From contig NZ_CANNCF010000001.1 of assembly GCF_947503045.1 (NCBI RefSeq), positions 1,302,001 to 1,366,000 on the forward strand: 64,000 nucleotides of DNA, given 5' to 3'. The notes beneath the pieces were generated by a model that was not told the DNA's origin, made no database searches, and was given only the letters and a program-made list of their open reading frames with translations. The position numbers were made by a program, and so were the translations under genes. This stretch comes from an uncultured Tateyamaria sp. (GTDB lineage: Bacteria > Pseudomonadota > Alphaproteobacteria > Rhodobacterales > Rhodobacteraceae). The first letter of the stretch is position 1, and each line of letters opens with the position of its first letter. Shown here in pieces: positions 19,072 through 29,762 of the stretch.

Positions 19072-19670
19072 GCGTGTTTGCCTTTTACCTCTTTTCCATC
19101 TGCGTGATCTCTGGCGGGCTCTTTACCGTGATCAGCCGCAATCCGGTGCACTCGGTCCTGTGGCTGATCCTCGCCTTTTTGTCCTCGGCCGGTCTGTTCG
19201 TGATGCTGGGCGCTGAATTCGTCGCGATGCTGCTGATCATCGTCTATGTGGGCGCGGTCGCCGTGCTGTTCCTGTTCGTGGTCATGATGCTCGACATCGA
19301 TTTTGCCGAGTTGAAGGCCGAGATGGCCAAATACATGCCGCTGGCCCTGCTGATCGCCGTGGTGATCCTGATGCAATTCGTGATCGCCTTTGGCGCATGG
19401 GAAAGCAATGCCGCCGCTGAAGGGCTGCGCGCGCAGGTGACCCCGGTGGATCGCCACAACACCGAAGCGTTGGGTCTGATCCTCTATGACCAGTATTTCC
19501 TGCTGTTCCAGCTGTCGGGTCTGATCCTGCTGGTCGCGATGATCGGGGCGATTGTGCTGACGCTGCGCCACCGCACGGACGTGAAGCGTCAGGACGTGGT
19601 CGCCCAGATGATGCGCGACCCGAAACTGGCGATGGAGCTCAAGGACGTCAAACCAGGGCAGGGTCTGTGA
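19068..19670 (+). CDS. nuoJ: NADH-quinone oxidoreductase subunit J
   Basis: Membrane subunit with five predicted helices in 200 residues. Conserved parts include [44 protein letters not shown] (the pi-bulge helix), and a C-terminal hydrophobic pair. Both ends overlap neighbours (ATGA with the AhpD-like gene, GTGA with the next). Together with NuoK and NuoA it forms the link between the quinone site and the pump modules. Confidence 0.96.
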   Translation: MSVFAFYLFSICVISGGLFTVISRNPVHSVLWLILAFLSSAGLFVMLGAEFVAMLLIIVYVGAVAVLFLFVVMMLDIDFAELKAEMAKYMPLALLIAVVILMQFVIAFGAWESNAAAEGLRAQVTPVDRHNTEALGLILYDQYFLLFQLSGLILLVAMIGAIVLTLRHRTDVKRQDVVAQMMRDPKLAMELKDVKPGQGL

Positions 19671-20263
19671 GCGCAGAGATTTTCATATCTTTGGTTCTGT
19701 CCCTGACGCTGTCCGGGGCGGCGCTGGCCTGCGAAGTGCAGTTCCAAACGCCCGCGGAAAAGCGTCAGATCAACCGTGACGCGCGCGCAAACAGCAAGCC
19801 GGTCGAGATGGGGCGCTACTGCTCTTTCGTGAATGGCGGTCTTTATGATCAGGTGTCGGGCGGCGATGCGCAGCCTCTGGACAAGTCGCGGGTCTATCAT
19901 GTGCTCGACACGGCGGAGGGTGTGGCCTCTGACCTGATGGTGGTCGACTGTGACGCCCTCGCGGTCACACGGGTGATTGCTGGATACATAGATAACGACA
20001 ACTATTCCATCGACAGTTGCGGCCATGAGTTGGGGGATCGCGAGCCGATCATTGCCCCCGCCGGTCCCTTGACGCTGACCGAAGGCGACGGGCTGGCCGC
20101 CTTCGAACAGATTGCTATGCAAACCCGCAAGGTCTGGGTTGACGGTGATCTCGCCGCGTTGCGCCTCGATCTGGAAGGTGGCCCTGTGCCGCGCAAGGAT
20201 CGTGTGGATTTCCTCTGTGGCTGCCGTCTGCACCATCCTCAATCGAAAGGGGCATTGCAATGA
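19667..20263 (+). CDS. Secreted protein of unknown function, nuoJ-nuoK interval
   Basis: A 198-residue protein starting with GTG. A signal peptide ([17 protein letters not shown]) ends in a Cys at position 22; the site could be a plain cleavage site or a weak lipobox. The mature part has several Cys (RYCSF, VVDCDAL, DSCGHEL, LCGC) and ends GCRLHHPQS. It shares with the following gene a Cys-rich, secreted layout and late C-x-C-type pairs, suggesting the two are distant relatives. No known family recognised. Confidence 0.6.
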   Translation: MSAEIFISLVLSLTLSGAALACEVQFQTPAEKRQINRDARANSKPVEMGRYCSFVNGGLYDQVSGGDAQPLDKSRVYHVLDTAEGVASDLMVVDCDALAVTRVIAGYIDNDNYSIDSCGHELGDREPIIAPAGPLTLTEGDGLAAFEQIAMQTRKVWVDGDLAALRLDLEGGPVPRKDRVDFLCGCRLHHPQSKGALQ

Positions 20264-20727
20264 TGCGTGTGGCCCTTTTGACGATGTGTAGCTGCGTGTT
20301 GGCGGGTCAGGCGGTTGCCCTGTCCCTCGCTGATTGCGACCGCGTCACCCATGCCAGCCATGGGGGAGAGGCCGCACATGACGATCTGGGCGAGGGCCGC
20401 GTCATGTGGCAGGACTGGTGGAGCCAGGAGGGCACCGCCACGTCCATCGCCGTTGTGGATTGCGGCCCCGGCACCGCGCTGACCTTCCGCACGCAGGAAG
20501 AGAACATGGGCGACCGCGTGGCCTTCAACCGGACTGAAAAAGCACTGGCGGTGGTGACACGCCACGAGGCGGGCGCGCGCGCCTTTGCCACGTTCGAGCG
20601 CATGGCCACCGATCTCAACGGCATTGCGCGCAATATCGACATCACCACGCTGGCGGCAGAGCCCTGTGCCTGCGCCGCGCTCTACCCCGAACTTCGGGGC
20701 GACAAGACAGAATTTACGCTGGGCTAA
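20260..20727 (+). CDS. Secreted protein of unknown function before nuoK
   Basis: A 155-residue protein with ATGA overlap on the previous gene. A signal peptide ([20 protein letters not shown]) precedes the mature sequence starting LSLADCDRVTH. It contains MWQDWWSQEGTATSIAVVDC and ends with EPCACAALYPELRG. Cys content and arrangement suggest disulfides in the periplasm. No named family recognised. Confidence 0.6.
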   Translation: MMRVALLTMCSCVLAGQAVALSLADCDRVTHASHGGEAAHDDLGEGRVMWQDWWSQEGTATSIAVVDCGPGTALTFRTQEENMGDRVAFNRTEKALAVVTRHEAGARAFATFERMATDLNGIARNIDITTLAAEPCACAALYPELRGDKTEFTLG

Positions 20728-20769
20728 CCGGCAAACGAGAGCAAACGGGGACAGCCCCGGAGGGACGAC

Positions 20770-21075
20770 ATGATAGGACTTGAACATTACCTGACTGTTG
20801 CGGCGACGCTGTTCGTCATCGGCATCTTCGGGCTGTTTCTGAACCGCAAGAACGTGATCATCCTGCTGATGAGCATCGAGTTGATGCTGCTGGCGGTGAA
20901 CATCAACCTTGTGGCGTTCTCCTCCTTTCTGGACGACCTTGTAGGGCAGGTGTTCACGCTGTTTGTGCTGACCGTCGCCGCCGCCGAGGCCGCCATCGGT
21001 CTTGCGATCCTTGTCTGCTTCTTCCGCAACCGTGGCACCATCGCGGTCGAAGACGTCAACGTGATGAAAGGTTAA
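20770..21075 (+). CDS. nuoK: NADH-quinone oxidoreductase subunit K
   Basis: A 101-residue, three-helix membrane subunit homologous to MrpC antiporter subunits. It has [29 protein letters not shown], here noted as [19 protein letters not shown], with the proton-path Glu in the SIELM motif, and a second Glu in the [12 protein letters not shown] helix. GGAGG lies about 7 bp before the ATG. It is followed 7 bp later by nuoL. Confidence 0.97.
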   Translation: MIGLEHYLTVAATLFVIGIFGLFLNRKNVIILLMSIELMLLAVNINLVAFSSFLDDLVGQVFTLFVLTVAAAEAAIGLAILVCFFRNRGTIAVEDVNVMKG

Positions 21076-21082
21076 GGGCACC

Positions 21083-23182
21083 ATGGAAACCATCCTCCTC
21101 TTCGCCCCCCTTGTTGGCGCGCTGCTGTGTGGCTTTGGCTGGCGCATCTTTGGCGAGGCTGCAGCCTGCTGGATCGCGACGGGGCTGTTGTTCTTGTCCG
21201 CCATCCTGTCATGGATCGTGTTCCTGACTTTTGACGGCACGACCGAGACCATTCAGATCCTGCGCTGGATCGAATCCGGAACGCTGAGCACGGATTGGGC
21301 CATCCGCCTTGATCGCCTGACGGCCATCATGCTGATCGTGATCACAACGGTCTCGTCCCTCGTGCACCTTTATTCCTTTGGCTACATGGCCGATGACCCG
21401 CAGTGGAAAGAGGGCGAAAGCTATAAACCCCGCTTCTTTGCCTATCTGTCCTTCTTCACCTTTGCGATGCTGATGCTGGTGACGGCCGACAACCTCGTGC
21501 AGATGTTCTTTGGCTGGGAAGGGGTGGGCGTCGCCTCGTATCTCTTGATCGGGTTCTACTATCGCAAGCCGAGCGCCAATGCCGCCGCGATCAAGGCCTT
21601 TGTGGTCAACCGGGTGGGTGATTTCGGCTTTGCTCTTGGGATTTTCGCGCTGTTTTTCCTGACGGATTCGATCCGCTTTGACGACATCTTTGCCGCCGCG
21701 CCGATGCTGGCCGAAACGCAATTGACGTTCCTGTGGACCGAGTGGAATGCGGCCAACCTGATTGCCTTCCTGCTGTTCGTGGGGGCCATGGGCAAATCGG
21801 CGCAACTGTTCCTGCACACCTGGCTGCCCGATGCGATGGAGGGGCCGACGCCTGTGTCCGCGCTGATCCACGCCGCGACCATGGTGACGGCGGGGGTCTT
21901 CCTTGTCTGCCGCATGTCGCCGCTGATGGAGTTCGCGCCCGAGGCGATGGCGTTCGTCACCTTCCTTGGCGCTGCGACCGCGTTCTTTGCCGCGACCGTG
22001 GGTCTGGTCCAGACCGACATCAAGCGTGTGATCGCCTATTCGACCTGCTCGCAATTGGGCTACATGTTCGTCGCTGCAGGCGTGGGCATGTATTCGGCGG
22101 CGATGTTCCACCTGCTGACCCACGCCTTCTTCAAGGCGATGCTGTTCCTTGGCGCGGGGTCGGTCATCCACGCGATGCATCATGAACAGGACATGACCAA
22201 CTACGGCGGTCTGCGCAAAAAGATCCCCTACACATTTGCCGCCATGATGATCGGCACGTTGGCCATTACGGGCGTGGGCATTCCGGTCTGGATTTTCACT
22301 TTGGGTGAAATCCCCATCGGGTTCGCGGGCTTCCAGTCCAAGGATGCCATCGTGGAAAGCGCCTATGCGGCGGGCACCGGGTTCAGCTTTTGGGCCTTGG
22401 TCCTCGCCGCGCTGATGACCAGTTTCTACAGCTGGCGTCTGATGTTCCTGACCTTTTATGGCGAGGCGAGGGGTGACAAGCACACCCATGATCACGCCCA
22501 TGAAAGCCCGATGACAATGATCGTCCCGCTGGGTGTTCTCAGCATCGGCGCGATCTTTGCGGGCATGGTCTGGTACGGTTCGTTCTTTGGACACACCGAT
22601 CAGGTCGCCAAATTCTACGGTATCCCTTACGCAGAAGAGGGCGCGGATCATTCCGCAATCGTGACCGCGCGCGACAAGGCCGCCGAGAAGAAAGAGGGCG
22701 AACACCACTATGTCTTCGCCGGGAAACCGGGCGAAGGGGCGATCTATATCGGTGAGGGCAACACGGTTCTCGATGACGCGCACAAGGTGCCTTATTGGGT
22801 CAAGACTTCGCCTTTTGCCGCGATGCTGATCGGGTTCCTGATGGCCTATTGGTTCTACATCAAGAACCCCAGCCTGCCGGGCCGTCTGGCCGAGAACCAG
22901 CGTCCGCTCTACCTGTTTCTCAAGAACAAGTGGTACTTTGACGAGCTTTATCACTACGTCTTCATCCAACCTGCGATGTGGATCGGCAAGCAGTTGTGGA
23001 AGAAGGGTGACGGCAACGTCATCGACGGGTCGATCAACGGCGTATCGATGGGCATCGTGCCCTTCATCACCCGTCTGGCGGGTCGGGCACAGTCGGGCTA
23101 CATCTTCACCTACGCATTCGCGATGGTGATCGGGATCGCGGTTCTGATCACATGGATGAGCCTCAGCGGAGGAGCGAACTGA
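21083..23182 (+). CDS. nuoL: NADH-quinone oxidoreductase subunit L
   Basis: The distal antiporter-like pump subunit. The 699 residues include the standard core with [19 protein letters not shown] (conserved Glu), [20 protein letters not shown], and [18 protein letters not shown]. The C-terminal part holds the long lateral helix and final transmembrane anchor. A His-rich loop ([12 protein letters not shown]) around residue 470 sits between helices and could bind metal, though such loops are common in NuoL. The stop shares a base with the next ATG. Confidence 0.97.
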   Translation: METILLFAPLVGALLCGFGWRIFGEAAACWIATGLLFLSAILSWIVFLTFDGTTETIQILRWIESGTLSTDWAIRLDRLTAIMLIVITTVSSLVHLYSFGYMADDPQWKEGESYKPRFFAYLSFFTFAMLMLVTADNLVQMFFGWEGVGVASYLLIGFYYRKPSANAAAIKAFVVNRVGDFGFALGIFALFFLTDSIRFDDIFAAAPMLAETQLTFLWTEWNAANLIAFLLFVGAMGKSAQLFLHTWLPDAMEGPTPVSALIHAATMVTAGVFLVCRMSPLMEFAPEAMAFVTFLGAATAFFAATVGLVQTDIKRVIAYSTCSQLGYMFVAAGVGMYSAAMFHLLTHAFFKAMLFLGAGSVIHAMHHEQDMTNYGGLRKKIPYTFAAMMIGTLAITGVGIPVWIFTLGEIPIGFAGFQSKDAIVESAYAAGTGFSFWALVLAALMTSFYSWRLMFLTFYGEARGDKHTHDHAHESPMTMIVPLGVLSIGAIFAGMVWYGSFFGHTDQVAKFYGIPYAEEGADHSAIVTARDKAAEKKEGEHHYVFAGKPGEGAIYIGEGNTVLDDAHKVPYWVKTSPFAAMLIGFLMAYWFYIKNPSLPGRLAENQRPLYLFLKNKWYFDELYHYVFIQPAMWIGKQLWKKGDGNVIDGSINGVSMGIVPFITRLAGRAQSGYIFTYAFAMVIGIAVLITWMSLSGGAN

Positions 23183-23439
23183 TGCTACAGGCGCTGCCGA
23201 TGGAATTCTGGCTGATGGTCGGTGCGCTGACCCTGTTGATGGCTGTGGCGGCCTTCTTTCTGGGCGCGCCGCAGTGGTGGCAGCGTGGCCTTGCGCGATC
23301 CGCGCTGGTTGTTGCGGGCGCCGGGCTGTTCGTTGGTACGATGACCTATGTGTCGATATTCGCAGCCGTGCTGGTGGTGTTCATACCGATAGCGCTGATC
23401 GTTGCCTTTTTCACCAATATATTCGGAGGATGGTTCTGA
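23182..23439 (+). CDS. Small membrane protein between nuoL and nuoM
   Basis: An 85-residue protein with three hydrophobic stretches ([54 protein letters not shown]). Its ATG overlaps the nuoL stop (TGATG) and its stop overlaps the nuoM ATG, so it is part of the same coupled reading chain. No family recognised. Its site between two pump subunits makes a structural role in the membrane arm plausible. Confidence 0.6.
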   Translation: MLQALPMEFWLMVGALTLLMAVAAFFLGAPQWWQRGLARSALVVAGAGLFVGTMTYVSIFAAVLVVFIPIALIVAFFTNIFGGWF

Positions 23440-24980
23440 TGGACAACCTTCTTTCCATCGTGACCTTCATGCCTGCGGTTGCGGCACTTATCCTCGCCGT
23501 GTTCCTGCGCGGCGAAGACGAGGCGGCCAACCGCAATGCCAAGTGGGTGGCTATGGCGACCACGTCGATCACCTTTGTGGTGTCGCTGTTCATCCTGTTC
23601 GGCTTTGATGCGGGCGATACGGGCTTCCAGTTCGTCGAAGAAGGCGCATGGATCATGGGCCTCAGCTACAAGATGGGGGTCGATGGGATTTCCGTTCTGT
23701 TCGTGATGCTGACCACCTTCATGATGCCGCTGGTGATTGCCGCCTCGTGGAATGTGGAAACACGGGTCAAGGAATACATGATCGCGTTCCTGATGCTGGA
23801 AACGCTGATGCTGGGCGTGTTCATGGCGCTGGATCTGGTGCTGTTCTACCTGTTCTTCGAGGCTGGTCTGATCCCGATGTTCCTGATCATCGGCATCTGG
23901 GGCGGGGCGAACCGGATCTATGCGTCGTTCAAGTTCTTCCTCTATACCTTCCTCGGCTCGGTGCTGATGCTGGTGGCGATGGTTGGCATGTATGCCAATG
24001 CGGGCACCACGGATATCGAGCAGCTCTTGGTCCACAATTTCAGCTTTGAAACCTTCGAAGTGCTGGGTGTTCAGGTGATCGGCGGGCTACAGACTTTGCT
24101 GTTCCTCGCCTTCTTTGCCAGCTTTGCAGTCAAGATGCCGATGTGGCCGGTGCACACATGGCTGCCGGATGCGCACGTGCAGGCACCCACGGCGGGGTCG
24201 GTTGTGCTGGCGGCGATCCTTTTGAAGCTGGGCGGCTACGGCTTTATCCGCTTTTCGCTGCCGATGTTCCCGGTGGGGGCAGAGGTGCTGACACCGCTAG
24301 TGCTGTGGATGTCGGCCATAGCAATTGTCTACACCTCGCTTGTCGCGCTGGTGCAGGAGGACATGAAAAAGCTGATCGCCTACAGTTCTGTCGCGCATAT
24401 GGGTTTTGTGACCATGGGCATCTTTGCGGCGAACCAGCAGGGTGTCGATGGCGCGATTTTCCAGATGCTGTCCCATGGCTTTATCTCTGGCGCGCTCTTC
24501 CTCTGTGTGGGCGTGATCTATGATCGGATGCACACGCGCGAGATCGACGCCTACGGTGGCCTTGTGAACCGGATGCCGGCCTATGCGCTGATCTTTATGC
24601 TGTTCACCATGGCCAATGTGGGCCTGCCGGGCACCTCGGGTTTCGTGGGCGAGTTCCTGACGCTGATGGCGGTGTTCCAGGTCAACACATGGGTGGCGCT
24701 GGTGGCAACATCCGGCGTGATCTTTTCCGCCGCATACGCGCTGTGGCTTTATCGCCGTGTCGTGATGGGTGATCTGATCAAGGAAAGCCTCAAATCGATC
24801 ACCGACATGACCCGCCGGGAAAAGGCGATCTTTGCGCCACTGGTGGTGATGACGATCCTGCTGGGCGTGTACCCGGCGCTGATCCTCGACATCACGGGCC
24901 CGTCTGTGGCCGCATTGGTAAGCAATTACGACACGGCGCTGGCCGCGGCAGAGGCCGCCACCCAGCTTGCTGCGAACTGA
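23439..24980 (+). CDS. nuoM: NADH-quinone oxidoreductase subunit M
   Basis: Antiporter-like pump subunit of 513 residues. Key parts are [18 protein letters not shown] (conserved Glu), [20 protein letters not shown], and [18 protein letters not shown] with the central Lys. The start at 23439 is set by the TGATG overlap; the frame extends further upstream only inside the previous gene. It runs into nuoN after 16 bp. Confidence 0.97.
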   Translation: MDNLLSIVTFMPAVAALILAVFLRGEDEAANRNAKWVAMATTSITFVVSLFILFGFDAGDTGFQFVEEGAWIMGLSYKMGVDGISVLFVMLTTFMMPLVIAASWNVETRVKEYMIAFLMLETLMLGVFMALDLVLFYLFFEAGLIPMFLIIGIWGGANRIYASFKFFLYTFLGSVLMLVAMVGMYANAGTTDIEQLLVHNFSFETFEVLGVQVIGGLQTLLFLAFFASFAVKMPMWPVHTWLPDAHVQAPTAGSVVLAAILLKLGGYGFIRFSLPMFPVGAEVLTPLVLWMSAIAIVYTSLVALVQEDMKKLIAYSSVAHMGFVTMGIFAANQQGVDGAIFQMLSHGFISGALFLCVGVIYDRMHTREIDAYGGLVNRMPAYALIFMLFTMANVGLPGTSGFVGEFLTLMAVFQVNTWVALVATSGVIFSAAYALWLYRRVVMGDLIKESLKSITDMTRREKAIFAPLVVMTILLGVYPALILDITGPSVAALVSNYDTALAAAEAATQLAAN

Positions 24981-24996
24981 GTAAGGACGAAAGCCC

Positions 24997-26433
24997 ATGG
25001 CTGCTGATCTGACCATCATCCTGCCCGAAATCCTGCTGGCCGTCTTTGCCATGCTGGGACTGATGGCGGCGGTTTACACGTCCAAGGACGGGCTGGCCTC
25101 GGCGCTGCTTTGGGCGACGGCGGCGATCTTTCTGGCCGTGGCCGCATGGATCGGGTTCACCGGAGAAGGCACCAACATCGCCTTTAACGGCATGTTCGTG
25201 GATGACGCGTTTTCCCGCTTTGCCAAGGTGGTGATCCTTGTTTCTGCCGCTGCCGTCTTGCTGATGAGCGAAGCCTACATGTCCTCGCGCGGCATCCTGC
25301 GGTTCGAATATCCGGTGCTGGTTGTGCTGGCGGTCGTCGGCATGATGATGATGGTGAGCGCCGGGGACCTCATGGCGCTTTACATGGGGCTCGAGCTGCA
25401 ATCGCTGGCCCTTTACGTTGTAGCCTCGCTGCGCCGGGATTCCGCCAAATCCACCGAGGCGGGGCTCAAGTATTTTGTCCTCGGCGCGCTGTCCTCTGGT
25501 TTGCTGCTGTATGGCGCTTCGCTGGTCTATGGCTATGCCGGCACCACGCTGTTTTCCGGCATCGTGCAGGTGGCCGAAGAGGGTGTCTCGCTGGGTCTGC
25601 TCTTTGGTCTCGTGTTCCTGATGGCAGGCTTTGCCTTCAAGGTCTCGGCCGTGCCATTCCACATGTGGACGCCGGACGTCTACGAAGGCTCGCCCACCCC
25701 GATTACCGCCTTTTTCGCCACGGCCCCGAAAGTCGCGGCCATGGCGCTGTTTGCCCGCGTGATGCATGACGCATTCGGCGGCGCGGTGGCGGATTGGCAG
25801 CAGATCATGGCGCTGCTTTCTGTGCTGTCGATGTTCCTCGGGGCATTCGCGGCCATCGGGCAGACCAATATCAAACGCCTGATGGCATTCTCGTCCATCG
25901 CCCATATGGGCTATGCGCTGATGGGGCTGGCGGCGGGCACCGTTTTGGGTGTGCAGGCGATGCTGGTCTACATGGCGATCTATGTGACCATGAACGTCGG
26001 GACGTTTGCCTTTATCCTGATGATGGAGAAGGACGGGCAGCCGGTGACAGATATCGGTGCACTCAATATGTATGCCAAGCGTGAGCCCGGCAAAGCGTTG
26101 GCGATGCTGATCCTGTTGTTTTCGCTGGCCGGTGTGCCGCCGATGCTCGGCTTCTTCGGCAAGCTCTACGTGCTGCGCGCAGCCTATGAGGCGGGCCTGA
26201 TCTGGCTGGCGGTGGCAGGTGTGATCGCATCCGTGATCGGGGCCTATTATTACCTGCGCATTGTCTTCTTCATGTATTTCGGCGAAGAGCCCGAAAAAGG
26301 TCTCAACGGCGGCAAGTCGGTGATCCTTGGCGTGATGCTGATGGGCTCGGCCGCGGTCATGGTGTTCGGCATTGTGAACATGTTCGGTGTTGAAGGGGCT
26401 GCTGCGATGGCGGCGCAGACGTTGGTCAACTAG
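24997..26433 (+). CDS. nuoN: NADH-quinone oxidoreductase subunit N
   Basis: Third antiporter-like pump subunit, 478 residues, about 14 helices. It has [20 protein letters not shown] (conserved Glu), [20 protein letters not shown], and [20 protein letters not shown]. It is the last nuo gene; a terminator-like dispersed repeat follows before birA. Confidence 0.97.
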   Translation: MAADLTIILPEILLAVFAMLGLMAAVYTSKDGLASALLWATAAIFLAVAAWIGFTGEGTNIAFNGMFVDDAFSRFAKVVILVSAAAVLLMSEAYMSSRGILRFEYPVLVVLAVVGMMMMVSAGDLMALYMGLELQSLALYVVASLRRDSAKSTEAGLKYFVLGALSSGLLLYGASLVYGYAGTTLFSGIVQVAEEGVSLGLLFGLVFLMAGFAFKVSAVPFHMWTPDVYEGSPTPITAFFATAPKVAAMALFARVMHDAFGGAVADWQQIMALLSVLSMFLGAFAAIGQTNIKRLMAFSSIAHMGYALMGLAAGTVLGVQAMLVYMAIYVTMNVGTFAFILMMEKDGQPVTDIGALNMYAKREPGKALAMLILLFSLAGVPPMLGFFGKLYVLRAAYEAGLIWLAVAGVIASVIGAYYYLRIVFFMYFGEEPEKGLNGGKSVILGVMLMGSAAVMVFGIVNMFGVEGAAAMAAQTLVN

Positions 26434-26451
26434 GTGCTTTTGTCCGCCCGA

Positions 26452-26485
26452 CCCTCCGGGGGGGATTTTTTGAAAACAGAGAAGC
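26452..26485 (+). repeat. Dispersed terminator-like repeat, copy 1 (after nuoN)
   Basis: A C/G-rich block followed by GGGATTTTTTGAAAACAGAGAAG. The same core in the opposite orientation (ATTTTTTGAAATCAGAGAAG on the minus strand) lies behind dnaB at 63088-63117. Both copies lie 3' of a gene on that gene's strand and carry the T-run, so they may act as terminators or be a mobile-repeat remnant doing so. Confidence 0.5.
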
Positions 26486-26486
26486 C

Positions 26487-27236
26487 ATGAACGCCTGGCC
26501 CCAAGGCTATGGGCGGTCCGTGCTGGAGGAGGTGGACTCCACCCTGAGCGAGGCGGCGCGCATTGCGCCTGATCTGGCTGGCCCTGCGTGGATCCTGGCC
26601 CATCGCCAGACAGCGGCACGCGGGCGGCGCGGGCGGGCGTGGTCGATGCCTGCGGGCAACTTTGCCGCCACTCTGGTCCTGCCGCTGGCCGAGGCGCCGG
26701 GGCAGGCGGCCTTACGCTCTTTCGTCGTTTCATTGGCGCTGCACGAGGCCTTTGTGGCCGCGACAGGCCGCGCGGATGCCTTTGCCCTCAAATGGCCCAA
26801 TGACGTGCTGCTGCGCGGAGGCAAGGTGGCCGGTATTCTGCTGGAGACCATCGCCATTCAGGCCCGGATGAGCCATCTGGCCATTGGCATTGGGGTCAAC
26901 CTGGCCACCGCGCCAGAGGCGCGCGCGGTCGAGGAAGGCGCGCTGCGCCCGGTTGCCTTGCGCAGCGAATTGGGTGTGAGCATCGACCCCGAAGCGTTTC
27001 TGGACCTGCTGGCGGTTGCCTATGCCCGTTACGAGGAACAGTTCACCCGCCTCGGCTTTGCCCCGATCCGCACCGCGTGGCTGGCCCATGCCGCGCGGCT
27101 GGGCGAACCCATCACCGCGCGCACCACGCGCGAGGAATTTCACGGCACCTTCGTGGATGTGGACGCACAGGGGCAACTTGTTCTAGAGACGGCGCAAGGC
27201 CGGGTCAGCATCCCGGCGGGGGACGTCTATTTCTGA
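26487..27236 (+). CDS. birA: Biotin--[acetyl-CoA-carboxylase] ligase
   Basis: Attaches biotin to the lysine of biotinyl domains such as that of MccA at the left of the window. The 249 residues include the biotin-ligase core: HRQTAARGRRGRAWSMPAGNF (AMP/biotin loop), LKWPNDVLLRGGKVAGILLE and IGIGVNLATAPE, followed by a short C-terminal SH3-like domain (TFVDVDAQGQLVLET). There is no N-terminal helix-turn-helix, so it is the non-regulatory group I form. It sits between nuoN and coaX. Confidence 0.93.
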   Translation: MNAWPQGYGRSVLEEVDSTLSEAARIAPDLAGPAWILAHRQTAARGRRGRAWSMPAGNFAATLVLPLAEAPGQAALRSFVVSLALHEAFVAATGRADAFALKWPNDVLLRGGKVAGILLETIAIQARMSHLAIGIGVNLATAPEARAVEEGALRPVALRSELGVSIDPEAFLDLLAVAYARYEEQFTRLGFAPIRTAWLAHAARLGEPITARTTREEFHGTFVDVDAQGQLVLETAQGRVSIPAGDVYF

Positions 27237-27247
27237 AAGGAGCGCCC

Positions 27248-28021
27248 ATGCTCTTGGCCATCGACTGCGGCAACACCAACACGGTGTTTGCGATCTGGGA
27301 CGGTGAGGCGTTCATCGGCACATGGCGCACTTCGACCGAATGGCAGCGCACCGCCGATCAGTACTATGTCTGGCTGTCCACGCTGATGAAATTCCAGAAG
27401 ATCGACGTGGAGATCACGGATGTGATCGTGTCCTCCACCGTGCCACGGGTGGTGTTCAACCTGCGCGTCTTTGCCGATCGCTATTTCAACACGCGGCCCA
27501 TCGTGGTGGGCAAACCCGACTGCCTGCTGCCGGTGGATGTGCGCGTGGATGAGGGCACCCAAGTGGGCCCTGACAGGCTGGTCAACACGGTTGCAGGCTT
27601 TGATCTGTTCGGCGGTGATCTGATCATGGTGGATTTCGGCACCGCCACCACGTTCGATGTGGTCGCCAGTGACGGGGCCTATATCGGCGGCGTTATCGCG
27701 CCCGGCGTGAACCTGTCCCTTGAGGCGCTGCACAACGCCGCCGCCGCCCTGCCGCATGTCGACATCACCAAGCCGCAGTCCGTTGTCGGCACCAACACTG
27801 TGGCCTGCATGCAATCGGGGGTGTTTTGGGGTTACGTCGGCCTCGTGCGTGAGATATGTGCCCGAATTAAAGCGGAACGCGCCCGCGACATGCGCGTCAT
27901 CTCAACCGGGGGTCTGGCACCGCTGTTTCAGCAGACCGAGACCCTTTTTGACCATTACATCGACGATTTGACGATGCATGGCCTGACGGTCATCCATCGC
28001 TATAACAAGGAAAATACCTGA
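27248..28021 (+). CDS. coaX: Type III pantothenate kinase
   Basis: First enzyme of coenzyme A synthesis (pantothenate phosphorylation), type III group of the ASKHA fold. The 257 residues show LLAIDCGNTNTVFAIWDG (phosphate 1), VDEGTQVGPDRLVNTVAGF and MVDFGTATTFDVV (phosphate 2), and a late STGGLAPLFQ. The start at 27248 follows GAAAGGAG; an upstream extension lies in birA. It sits with birA and rnj in the usual order for this group of bacteria. Confidence 0.94.
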   Translation: MLLAIDCGNTNTVFAIWDGEAFIGTWRTSTEWQRTADQYYVWLSTLMKFQKIDVEITDVIVSSTVPRVVFNLRVFADRYFNTRPIVVGKPDCLLPVDVRVDEGTQVGPDRLVNTVAGFDLFGGDLIMVDFGTATTFDVVASDGAYIGGVIAPGVNLSLEALHNAAAALPHVDITKPQSVVGTNTVACMQSGVFWGYVGLVREICARIKAERARDMRVISTGGLAPLFQQTETLFDHYIDDLTMHGLTVIHRYNKENT

Positions 28022-28025
28022 CACA

Positions 28026-29696
28026 ATGAGCAGTGAACGATTGATCTACCTGCCCCTCGGTGGGGCGGGTGAAATTGGCATGAATGCCTATGTCTACGGC
28101 TATGGAGCCCCCGAACAGGAACGCCTGATCGTGGTGGACCTTGGCGTGACTTTCCCCGATATGGATGGAAGCCCGGGTGTGGATCTGATCCTGCCCGATA
28201 TCGCGTGGCTCGCCGAGCGGCGCGACCGCATCGAAGGGGTGTTCATCACCCACGCCCACGAGGACCACGTGGGCGCGGTGGCGCACACCTATGAACAGCT
28301 TGGCGCGCCGATCTTTGCGCGACCCTTTACGGCCAATATCGCGCGGCGCAAGATGGGTGAGCATGGCCACCCGGACGAGGCGGTCACCGTGGTGTCGGCC
28401 TGGCCCGAACAGGTGCAGGCAGGGCCGTTCAAGGTCGGCTTTCTGCCGATGTCCCACTCGATCCCCGAAAGCGCGGCACTGGTCATCGACACACCCGATG
28501 GTCGCGTGATCCACTCGGGCGATTTCAAACTGGACGAGACACCGCTGGTGGGCGAGCCCTTTGATCCGGACCTTTGGGCCGATGTGTCCAAGGACGGCGT
28601 CAAGGCGCTGATCTGTGACAGTACCAACATCTTTTCCCCCCATCCCGGCCGGTCCGAGGCGACACTGGGCCCCGAGATCGAAAAACTGGTGCGGGCCCAT
28701 GACGCGGGCGTTGTCGTGGCGACCACATTTGCGTCCAACGTCGCACGGGTCAAAACGCTGGCCGAAGCGGGCGAGCGGGCGGGCCGCTCGATCGTGCTGT
28801 TGGGCCGGGCGATGCGGCGGATGATCGAGGCGTCCGTCGAGACCGGCGTGCTCAAGGATTTTCCACCCACCGTCAGCCCCGAGGATGCCCGCAACATTCC
28901 GCGCGAGAACCTGATGCTGCTGGTGACAGGCTCGCAAGGCGAACGCCGCGCGGCCTCGGCCCAACTGGCGAACGGCAAGTACATGGGGCTGGAGCTGAAA
29001 GAGGGCGATCTGTTCCTGTTTTCGTCGAAAACCATTCCGGGCAATGAACGCGGCGTGATCCGCATCATGAATCAGCTCTCTGAAAAGGGGGTGGATGTGG
29101 TGGATGATACTTCGGGCCTTTACCACGTATCGGGCCACGCCAACCGGCCCGATCTGGAGCGACTGCAGGACATCGTGAACCCGCAGGTCGTGGTGCCCAT
29201 GCACGGCGAACACCGGCATTTGCGTGAACATGTGAAACTGACCGAGGCGCGCGGGCGGACCGGAGTGCTGGCCGTGAACGGCATGATGATTGATCTGTCG
29301 GGCAATGCCCCGCGCGTGGTCGAATATGTCGAAACCGGGCGGACCTATCTGGATGGGTCGGTGCAGATCGGCGCGCTGGACGGTGTTGTGCGGGATCGTA
29401 TCCGCATGGCGCTGAACGGTCATGTGACCGTGACGCTGATCCTCGATGAAGAGGACGAGCCACTGGGTGAACCTTGGTGCGAGACCACGGGCCTGTCCGA
29501 CATGGGGCGCAGCAAGGCCGCGCTGGTTGATGTGCTTGAGGCGGACCTGGGCCAGTTCTTGGGCCGGGCCGATGCCAAGACATTGCGCGAAGATGACAAA
29601 CTGGAAGAGGCGCTGCGCCGGATCGTGCGCAAGACCGCGCAGGACGAGATCGGCAAGAAGCCAGAAGTGACAGTTGTTATCAGCCGAATGCAGTAA
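28026..29696 (+). CDS. rnj: Ribonuclease J
   Basis: Metallo-beta-lactamase/beta-CASP RNase for RNA decay and maturation, with endo- and 5'-exonuclease activity in the family. The 556 residues contain the zinc motif THAHEDHVGAV, SHSIPESAALVIDT, HSGDFKLDETP, the beta-CASP part (LVTGSQGE), and HVSGHANRPDLERL. The start lies 4 bp behind coaX, so the two are likely co-transcribed. A bidirectional terminator follows. Confidence 0.95.
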   Translation: MSSERLIYLPLGGAGEIGMNAYVYGYGAPEQERLIVVDLGVTFPDMDGSPGVDLILPDIAWLAERRDRIEGVFITHAHEDHVGAVAHTYEQLGAPIFARPFTANIARRKMGEHGHPDEAVTVVSAWPEQVQAGPFKVGFLPMSHSIPESAALVIDTPDGRVIHSGDFKLDETPLVGEPFDPDLWADVSKDGVKALICDSTNIFSPHPGRSEATLGPEIEKLVRAHDAGVVVATTFASNVARVKTLAEAGERAGRSIVLLGRAMRRMIEASVETGVLKDFPPTVSPEDARNIPRENLMLLVTGSQGERRAASAQLANGKYMGLELKEGDLFLFSSKTIPGNERGVIRIMNQLSEKGVDVVDDTSGLYHVSGHANRPDLERLQDIVNPQVVVPMHGEHRHLREHVKLTEARGRTGVLAVNGMMIDLSGNAPRVVEYVETGRTYLDGSVQIGALDGVVRDRIRMALNGHVTVTLILDEEDEPLGEPWCETTGLSDMGRSKAALVDVLEADLGQFLGRADAKTLREDDKLEEALRRIVRKTAQDEIGKKPEVTVVISRMQ

Positions 29697-29719
29697 GCAT
29701 CAGATCACAAACAAAAAAA

Positions 29720-29740
29720 GGCGGGCCAAGGCCCGCCTTT
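29720..29740. terminator. Bidirectional terminator between rnj and the DEAD-box helicase
   Basis: GGCGGGC (29720-29726) pairs with GCCCGCC (29731-29737) around a CAAG loop, with an A-run before and TTT after. It lies 23 bp behind rnj and 25 bp behind the convergent helicase gene, so it can serve both strands. Confidence 0.85.
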
Positions 29741-29762
29741 CTTGTATCTGACGAGGTGCCGA

